Shown piece after piece: positions 55,201 to 64,000 of a stretch of DNA of 64,000 nt (position 1 is its first letter; each line of letters starts with the position of its first letter). Position numbers and translations under genes: made by a program. Origin of the DNA: Istiophorus platypterus. Its lineage: Eukaryota > Chordata > Actinopteri > Istiophoriformes > Istiophoridae. The notes under the pieces were generated by a model that saw only the letters and a list, made by a program, of their open reading frames with translations, was not told the DNA's origin and did no database searches. The DNA is taken from NCBI GenBank assembly GCA_016859345.1, contig CM029122.1, positions 24,560,575 to 24,624,574 of the forward strand, read 5' to 3'.

Positions 55201-56639
55201 AAAAAAATATAGTATCATTTCATATCACATTATCCATTCTTTTTAACTCCTTGCTGCAAATATAAAAAAGTCCTCCAACCAAAATGACCATATAGGTTGT
55301 TGTTACTACCCTTGGATACAACCCATAGGAGTGAACCAAAGGCAAGCATACTACACCTTCATCGTCATATTAACAATAATATGACCCAAAGGAGGGTACC
55401 AATGATGTAGGCCACTTTCGCTATTGGTTTTGAATGGGTCGTAATAAGCTGCTTGCACACAAAATTGAAAAAAATCACCAAATATTTGATTATTTTATTA
55501 CCTAATTCATTGATTGTATTGATTTTTTTTAGCATTAGGTTGGAACCTGCTTTTTTCCATAATTGAATAATGTTATATTGATGCTAGTTACAAATGTCTT
55601 TACAAAAGACTAGATATAGATTTATGTTTTCCCAGTAATACTTTAAAATTAAACTTTTGTGTTGCTTCATTGGATTTTTGTTCACCTAAAGCAGATTTTT
55701 TTTCCCTCTCATTCTGAGCGAATAAGTTAAATTAACTACATATAGTAGCATATTCTCTTTATACTCTTAAAGGATTCATGTCTGTGAACCCTAAAGGAAG
55801 TTAGGGACCTCACACTGGGGGACCCTGCTCTCTTCCACAGGCCCACAGACGAGGAGAGTTGGAGTCTCTTTAGCCACAGTCTTAGAACAATGTGGTGGAG
55901 ACACATCTGGTGTAAACAGCTTGTAGGCTAGATCAACCTTTTGAATCTGGTCCAGTCTTAATGCACAGACATGAGACTGATATCTGCCTTCTTATCTCAC
56001 TGTCAGAAAAAAAGTACATTTGTAAGTATATTTCCAAAAATGTTTACTTTTCTAAAAACACTGCAATGTTACAGCTGTGAACAGCTGTTTGCCTTGTTAG
56101 CCACCATCACTCACAGAGACAAAATCTTAAAGTCTCAGTCCGACAGGTATATCCTAGTGAGATAGCAACTTAATGTGGGGCTGCTGCATCTCTGAAGAAG
56201 AAAAATACCCACAATATTCAAAGCTTGGTAACATCCATCATAAAATTCACCTACTAAAGTAGAATCATTATTTTCAGATGGAATTAAATAAATAGTAACA
56301 ATGTGTAGTCTTGTGTGTATAATGAAGAAAAGTGAAGCATTTTTCATTAGTATTTCATACAAATCTGTCAGTTTGTAAAGGACAAACAGGAGAACACTTG
56401 AGAATATTGGATTTATTTGCTATTCTGTTTAAGTGTAACATGCAAAGCAAGTTGGGGAAGAGGATTCCCTTTAGGGAGGAAAGGTGGCTTACACATGCTT
56501 CTATCACAACCTAAATTTCAACCCACTCAGATGAATGCAGATAAAGAACGATAGGAAGAAGTAATTTCCTGAGGGAGAACATTGTAGCAGAGGGGCATCT
56601 GTTGATAATGTGTCCTGGTAGAACAACACAAGTTTATCT

Positions 56640-56790
56640 GGCAAATACTATGAAATTACCTGTCCTCTCAGGGCCTGGAGGTTACTAGTCAAATTGTTCT
56701 TTTGCTGGGGCCTGCGCTTGCACTTTTAAATCAGTTATTGGAATCTGTGTGGGGCCTCCAGACAGTCATTGATAAAACGTAGAGCTACAT
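56640..56790. promoter_or_regulatory. Candidate conserved noncoding element
   Basis: CTTTTGCTGGGGCCTGCGC and CCAGACAGTCATTGATAAAA in a compact complex block flanked by AT-rich DNA. Confidence 0.25.
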
Positions 56791-57829
56791 CTGAAAATAC
56801 AATCATAGTTCATTAAAAATCTTGGTTAGAGAGGATTACTGTGCCAAAATTTGAATGAAGGAAATTAATTGGTTTAGTTTAGCAAAATTACTTCAATTTA
56901 TATGAATATACAAGACCCATAGATCTCAAACCCCTCTCTTTTAACTGAACTAGTTATGGTTTTCTTGATACTATACAATTTTTACTTTTGCTGTACCCAG
57001 TGCTACTCAAAATAGGAAGTGAATAATTAAGTGGATTCAGCACCTCTGAGGGCTACAGAGGCGAGTGGAAGAATTAATGTCAGATTTGAATTAATAGGTT
57101 ACCTCAGTGTATGAGGGTGAAGGTCCACTTATTAATAGCCAAACAAAGGAAAGATGATAAAAACTTCGTGTTGAGCCTGTGTTTTGAGATGAGAGACCCG
57201 AATGCAGACTGTAAAAAGTAAGGCTATTATTAGATAGGCAAAAAACTGACACTAAGTTGTTTTTTTTTTCTTTTGTTTTTGTTTTCCACCTTCCCTTAGG
57301 AGAAATGAAGACCAAACGTACCGTAACTCCTCTGGTTTTAAGGGTTAAAGAGACAGTTTTATTGTGCCCACTGAAATTGTCGCTCTGCCCAGGAAGTGTG
57401 CTACAGCAGTCATTGACTGACTTTAGTTTGCTACTTAGTGCCATGGAAACAGCACTGCACTCGTGCCCTGTGGTTTTAACAGAAAGGTAAAACTTAATAT
57501 TTTTCCCTCTGAATGTTACTTTAGTTTCACAGAAACGTGTGACTCTATGGTTAAGAGTAATCTATCGAAAATGGTGAATTACATGTGAGCTGCATTGCAT
57601 GACTACTATAAAGGTAGCCTCTTTAAAGCCACTTTAACCAGTATTTTTATATTAACAACGGATCAGATGACTATGTACAATATATTGTGATAGGTATAGA
57701 TCTACGGATATAGGTTATTTTATCTTATGGCTTTACAGAGTTTCACTGGTCTTTTCTCAACACAGCAAGAGGTAGTTGTCAGTAAAAAGCTCTGAAAACC
57801 CACTGTACTCTGCCTGCCCAGCACCAAAC

Positions 57830-58000
57830 AGCATCAAAGTTAGCAACTAGCTGGTGAACATGGTGGAACCCCGAGCTGCTGTGGAGCCACATATATAAAA
57901 TAGAGCTAAAAGAAACATGGGTAGAGGTGGCCAGAACCATGACTCCAAATAAATGCCAATTTTGCTTCATATTTGTTGGCCAAATATGGAACTGTTTGCA
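57830..58000. repeat. Teleost interspersed repeat fragment
   Basis: AGCTGGTGAACATGGTGGA, then GACTCCAAATAAATGCCAAT and TGTTGGCCAAATATGGAACT, matches a widespread fish repeat from memory. Orientation not assigned. Confidence 0.45.
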
Positions 58001-60469
58001 AACATATTCACTAGATAAAATAAGTAAAGTAATAATTTGTCACTGTTGTGTTTACATCTTGCTGGGCCATCATCAGGTGGCTAGAAATAGATAAATTAAT
58101 GCTGTTTCAAAGGTAAAGTATGTTGCTTGACGCTTTATTATTTACCAGCGCATTTCTTTAAAAAAATCAAATCACAGCTACAGTAACTTGTTATACATGT
58201 ATTGTTTTATTCATGTATTGGTGACATGGTTAGCATTTTTGCATCACAGCAACAATGTTCCTGGTTTTATACCATTTATAACCACAGCTGGTGTAGGTAT
58301 AAATGTGCAAAAATAAATGTCTGTATGTACAATATGTGCCAGGCCGACTGATAGCTTTGGGACATGTCTAAGGTGTACACCGCTCTCATCAAATTTGAGC
58401 TAGTACACTGTAGGCTCTAAACCCCAGGGGTTGGCTGGATGATACTGCCATTATACTATTGTCTCTTTAGCAAGCCTCCTTTTGGTGTTGTTAAAGAATG
58501 ATTTAGAGATAAATATGTTGTAGATGAGGCACAAACACCAGTTTTGTTACTGACTTTACCCTCAGTATATCATAATGCAATGCATCTTCAATAATGTTAC
58601 ATTTGGAATAATTGATGTGATTCATTTTTCAACTTGCCTGGTAACACAGCTGCTGGGAGCAAGTTAGTAGCCAACCTATCATGCTCATGTATGCTCAGTA
58701 CACAAGAGTTTTGATCTCAGCATTTTAATGTATTACTCATATTCATGAGACTTAGCTTAGTACTCAAACTCATAGTATAGCAAGCAGCTCATATTGTACT
58801 TTTACTGTGACTTTGACAGTCTTACTCTATAATGTGGTCTGTAGCTTAGGCCTATCCAAATATTCAGAATAAATGTTGCGTGCCTGATAGGAGTATAATC
58901 ATAATCCTGTTGCTCTACAATATATTTGCTACTAATAAATATACGTAGCTGATGACTGGAATAAAATATTATTAGACTCTGAAAAACTGAACTTTCATTA
59001 ATATGAACAGAGTATTCATATAAAAATAAAGATAACCCACTCAAACAGCGGTAATGGATATTTCCAAACAAATAAAAACAAATACATCTTTAAGCCCCTT
59101 TTCAATATGTCAGTGTCCAGTGACTCAAAGGGAAATCAATTTCAGCCCCAGACTCTTTACAGATAATCAATGTCAATTAACCACAGTTTAAATTAAACAA
59201 TGACTTCAGATAACCATTAAAGTTAAAGATGTAGGGTGCTATTGGCAGTGTGTGTTATGAAGTTAGAATGGGTAGAAGGATTTAACATCCAAGTTTATAG
59301 GGAATTCTTTTGAAAGAAGTTTAATTCAAGTTTAATTTAAGATTTAAGAAGGAGTGGAGGCAAGGAGAGGATAAAAATATTCAGTCAAGCCAGCTCCAGG
59401 GATCAGCACTGTTTACCTAGGATATCCAGTCACTTCTATAATTAAAATGACAGTAGATGTTCAGAAACTGGATAATACTTCCCTTCTTACATCCACTTGC
59501 TACAATCCTTTCTTTTCTTCCAAGGTCCAAAACATCTGTTGTGCAGTTCTGTTGTCAGAAATGTGATGTTCCTATTTTCATCTAAACATTTTCACCTTGT
59601 GGTATTTTTCAGGACCATAACAACTGCAGTTTGTATTTATTTCTCTTAAACAGAAAACTGAACAAGCTGCAGCTAGCCTGCAACATACAGGATATATGCA
59701 AAAGCACCAACTCCAAAATTCCCTATATGTTTTTGTCTGAAAACACATTAATGCTTCTCAATGTAACACCCCCTGTTTTGCAATGCCCCTCTTACCATCA
59801 GTGTCACCATTGCTTTGTCCACCTCCTCATGAAAGGTACAGGGTATTGATGAATTACTTAATTAATAGTACTTTAAATGGGCTTGGTCCTTTCTGAATCT
59901 GGCTGGACATGGACATTTTTTTTCTATTTAGGTAGTGAAATCAAAATTTGCAAAGTGTATACATCAAAGATTTCAGTAAAAATAACTTGCATTTAATATT
60001 TAATTGCTGTTATTCAACAATTTGACTGTGGGTGGTTTCCAAAAAGGCTCTTAAATCTTAACAAAAGTAAGGTCTTGAGAATAATCTTTGAGTGTCCTTG
60101 GAAGAAAAATGTCTAGAAGTGCTTGAAATGAGCAGTGCTCAGTGTTCTCAGTGTGAAGAAAAAAAAAATCATTGAACATCTCTCCAGTATTTAGATATGA
60201 ATTTCTTTGATGGAAAAAGGCACCTTAATTATTCTTTCTTATGTGTCCAATTTTTGCTCGATTAAGCATGATGAGAGTAAGATTTAGATATGAGTAATGT
60301 AATTACTGATAAAACTAGTCAAGAAGTACAGGTCCAACATCTAATTTAAAATGCCTCAGATTTTCCTTTGAACCTTTAGAGGGATATTTCTACTAAATTA
60401 AATACTTGCACTTCTCTTATTCTATTTAGGTGGGCATGGGCAGAAAATTACTATTTAGCTTTTCCCTCC

Positions 60470-60700
60470 ATTTTGTTAATTTCTAAGCCAATGATTAAAA
60501 CCTGGAATGTCTGGTAGTACAAATGGATGCTCAAGATAACTGGAAATCAAGTCTAATAGGCTTTGACATTGATGCAAATTTCAGTGCAATAGTGAACTGG
60601 AGAGCCCCTTTTACAACAGGCTACAGTGGTTCAAGAATGGCCTAAATGGCTTATTCTTTAATGTACATGAAAAATGGCCCGCAATTTGATATATGTTTTC
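60470..60700. promoter_or_regulatory. Candidate conserved noncoding element
   Basis: Complex stretch including CCAATGATTAAAACCTGGAA and GCCCCTTTTACAACAGGC. Noncoding in all frames. Confidence 0.2.
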
Positions 60701-60749
60701 AGTTTTACAAGTGCATGACAGAAGTGATTCTTTAATATCTTTTGCATTC

Positions 60750-61571
60750 ACTCAAGGCTGTCTTTTTACTCTGAAAACATGCTAATTTCTTCATTGCCTT
60801 GGTTCCACAAGATGTTGGAAAATTCCTTTAAGATTCTGGTCCATGTTAACCTGACTGCATCACATGATTTCTGCAGATTTTTCAGCTTCACTTTCACACT
60901 GCTGATCTCCTGTTCTACCACATCCCAAGGTGTATTTTATTGGATTCAGATCCGGTGACTGGGGAAGTGACTAAGGAACACAGAACTCATTGTCATGAAA
61001 CCATGCTTTATGACATGGAGCATTTTCATGCTGCTCCACACCATTAAACCACCACATGCCTGGAATGCTGTCACAAGGCAGGTTGGGTCTATTGATTCCT
61101 GTTGGTGATGCAAGATTCTGACCTGACTGCATTTTCTCCTGCATCAGCAGAAATCTAGATTCATCACACCAGGCTATGTTTTTCCAGTCTTCAGCTTCGG
61201 CACTGTGGCCAATGCAGCCTCAAATTTTGGTTTTGTTAATTGCTTGATTTTTTGTTTGTTTGTTTGTTTTTTCACACCATTCTGAATAAAACCTTTAGAG
61301 ACTGTTGTGTGTAAAAATCCTAGATGATCAGCAGTTTCAGAAATATTCAAACTAACCCGTTTGGTGCCAACAATCCTGTCACAGTCAAAGTCACTGAGTT
61401 CACATTTTTTCCCATTCTGATTTTTGATGTCAACATTAACTGAAGCTCCTGAAGTGTATCTGCATGATTTTATGCAATGCATTACTGCCACATAATTGGC
61501 CATTTGGATGCCTGCATATATAAGTAGGTATACGGCTGTGGGCTGGTGTAATAAAGTGCTTTGTGAATGTA
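60750..61571 (-). mobile_element. Internally deleted Tc1-like transposon
   Basis: The 5' end is at about 61571, where GGTGTAATAAAGTGCTTTG on the plus strand corresponds to the TIR of a fish Tc1-like family. The transposase N-terminus survives as GKKCELSDFDCDRIVGTKR and SLNISETADHLGFLHTTVS (paired-type HTH, about 61275-61420). After a deletion, the catalytic part resumes with WKNIAWCDESRFLL and NAPCH-KA type remnants, then SPDLNPI near 60945. The Asp that should precede NAPCH is lost. About 820 bases remain of an element normally near 1.6 kb. Inactive. Confidence 0.85.
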
Positions 61572-63600
61572 TGTCTTACTTCATGCACCTAGAGTTTTGT
61601 TATTTTGTAGCATTTGTGGTAGGCAGAATTTGAAACTGAGTGTTGAGGCACTTAGTCTCAGTAGCAAGACCTCTATCACAATGTAGCTTCTATCACAATG
61701 TAGCACAATTTTTAGTGTGTGTTTCTATCAACTATTGTTATGCAAATATGATAATTTTGGTTTATTGAGATAAATGGTTGGTGGTGCTTATTTTCCAGTC
61801 AGGTTCCATTAAACCATTCCACAGGAAGAGGGCGTAATAAAATGATATAATTAAAACAGTGCCAATGAAACCACAAAATAGTGAAAAAAAATGTAGAAAA
61901 CATAATACGACATTTAGGTTTTTTTTTTAAATATATTAATTTGAAGAGGGAAAGAAGTCTCCTTATCACTCTACACAGATCTGATCTTTTTGTCTGCCGC
62001 CAGTTTGTGACAGCCTTTTCCCAGAGTTCATTGTTAACTCTTCAAGTAAGACTCCACAGTGGCACTTAATTGGATCAATAAAATATCAATGGGTCATTTG
62101 TAAGAGAATTTTCACAACAGCATAGCAAACAACTCATAACTCAATCACTGACTTTTGAGGAGGACTCAAGGATTGCACCACAGTGAAAGTGAAGCTAAGT
62201 AAAAGCACCATTATAAACTTAATTTTACACTACAGTGCCCTATTTAGTGCCATGCTGGCATTTCGAAAGAGGCTGTAATTCATGAGTTATTCACGGACAA
62301 TCTTCATGGTGAAACTCAGCTACATACACAGTACAGACACGCGCACATAGCAACACAGATGATGGTACCTTCCAGTCTATGGACCATGAGGACCATGAGG
62401 TATTTATTCATTTTAGAATGGTTGCTTTTTTGATGGTACAAAATATAATTCAGCCTATCACCATCAGATCTGCTTATTCTGCAAATAGCCAACAATGTCT
62501 CCCTCAACAGTTCCCCTTGTTCACTCTGAAAATGGCACATTTGGCAAAAAATTGTCAAACAATATGGAGGACAACTAGCAACTAACCAGTGCCAGGGCAA
62601 CTGAATACGTATAGGATGTGTACCATGTGTACCATGTGTACCACTGTTCATTTGTTTTCCCCTGTGACTAATAAAAGCAGAACTAGCAACAGTAGGCTTT
62701 TATTGTTGTTGGCTTGGTGTGGTGGTGTTGTGGTGTTATAGGGTTTAAACTGCATGTGGACTGGAATGTATTGTATAATATTGGGTTTCAGACAAGTTTT
62801 GAGTACTTTTAATGCATTAAGCTACAAATTCAAGGTGGGTAATGCATTGCGAAAATATAGCAATATAAATTTAAATAAAATTTATATGAAAATATTGCTT
62901 TTGGTCCAGGGCTGAGTTCAGGTTTTAAACTTTATTGTTCAGCATTCTATTCTGGCCACAAACCAAGCCAAAAACGCTATCTGTTTTTGCTTTATGCTCT
63001 AATTACCGTAATGAATGGAGACAAAATTGTTCACCTGCAATGTTTACATCACAATAAAGAAATAGTGTCTGTAGCGGATATGTAATAATGATATCAATAT
63101 CTGGGAGGACAGGATATTTATTTCAGATCAACAAACCTTTCGTGTTTGCATTAGACATTGGAAAAGACCTCATGTAAACTTACAACTACTAAGTCATTCA
63201 AAGTCTATTCAAAGTTATCATAAAATTGCTTTCTTTAAAGTCTTTCAGTTAATATTTAGCTAAATTGAAAAGCTAGTTGATACATTAACTTATCCCATCA
63301 AAAACTTTTTTTACATTCTATACTATATTAGTAGATTTGTGCAACTGAATTTATTTTGTCACAGTTTAAGCTGAAACACTGTTACACATCAGTGGTTCCC
63401 AGCCAACTTCATGTAAGTTGTGCAGCAGTTAAATGAAACCTCTTCAACTTGAGTTATACATTTTATACGTAATATCAATATTTGCAAGTATGTCAGTCTT
63501 CTTCCCCCTATCATAAGTGTCCTGTAGAGAAACTGAGATGATGAAATTCAAATGTAACCAGAGCATGCAGAGGTAGTGGCAGAGCATTATGTCTTTCTGT
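61572..63600. other. Intergenic, no gene seen
   Basis: AT-rich. The 111-codon minus frame at 62316-62651 has a short GTHGTHGTH repeat from ACCATGTGT-like triplication (about 62618-62645) and no domain. Confidence 0.5.
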
Positions 63601-63639
63601 GTCTCCTTGTGAACTTGTGCATGACTCCACCTAGAAAAT

Positions 63640-64000
63640 GTCAGTGCAGACCCATTGGAACCTAACTAGCTCAATCACACCCAAATTGCCCCTCAACTAG
63701 AGTTGCCAAGGACCTCCGATCCTGTATCCCCAAGTCCCCAAGACTACAGCACCATGTGTGAGGGTGAACCTTTGCCTTTACCTGCTCCTGTGACCTTCAG
63801 TGATTCCTTGGAGAGGCCAGTACCTGGGCATGGATGAGCGCGCTCAACCCAGCTCTGCCTCTGGGCTGAGGCCTATTCCTGATTGGAGGTTGAGTGAGCT
63901 TTAGTGTTCGATGTAGAATCCAAAAGTCCAGACACGCCATGCTGTCAGACAGCAGTGTACCCCTATTACTTGAAGGTGCATTGCATGCATCTGTAGCCCA
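63640..64000. promoter_or_regulatory. GC-richer unclassified block at window edge
   Basis: Higher CpG and GC than the desert, running off the window. No frame or splice structure allows an exon call; it could be a noncoding element or the start of the next locus. Confidence 0.15.

Overview
This is vertebrate nuclear DNA, almost certainly from a teleost fish. Coding sequence is split into short exons with canonical GT-AG junctions. The AT-rich intergenic DNA carries repeats typical of fish: Tc1/mariner copies, a Rex1-type LINE, 'GCTAA' teleost repeats, and long (TA)n and (CA)n microsatellites. No prokaryotic gene organisation is present. Only two intact protein-coding genes can be supported, both on the minus strand.

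1-2.8 kb: slc10a2 (apical/ileal sodium-bile acid cotransporter). All six coding exons are present and join into a clean 377-codon frame. 2.8-16.4 kb: intergenic. It contains a roughly 6.5-kb block (about 6.2-12.8 kb) whose plus strand is poor in C. In the block are a decayed, unrecognised plus-strand coding unit that looks like an OB-fold/zinc-ribbon protein, three tRNA-like A/B-box sequences on the minus strand, and a 560-bp TIR element. Beyond the block, at 15.4-15.8 kb, lies a broken copy of slc10a2 exon 1. 16.4-27.1 kb: gtpbp8 (mitochondrial EngB-type GTPase), seven coding exons joining into a clean 287-codon frame. A dead Tc1 copy and a compound microsatellite sit in intron 5, and a probable 5'-UTR intron lies upstream.

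27-64 kb: gene desert. I see no convincing exon. It holds islands of more balanced, non-repetitive sequence that look like candidate conserved noncoding elements, plus a Rex1-like LINE (49.0-50.2 kb), a deleted Tc1-like element (60.75-61.57 kb), an inverted-repeat element (53.0-53.3 kb), teleost-wide repeat fragments and microsatellites. The two genes have unrelated jobs (bile acid uptake at the plasma membrane; mitochondrial ribosome-related GTPase). Their adjacency looks like chromosomal synteny and not a functional unit. I could not run any search. Family calls rest on motifs read directly and on remembered family features; statements about conservation of noncoding islands are inference.
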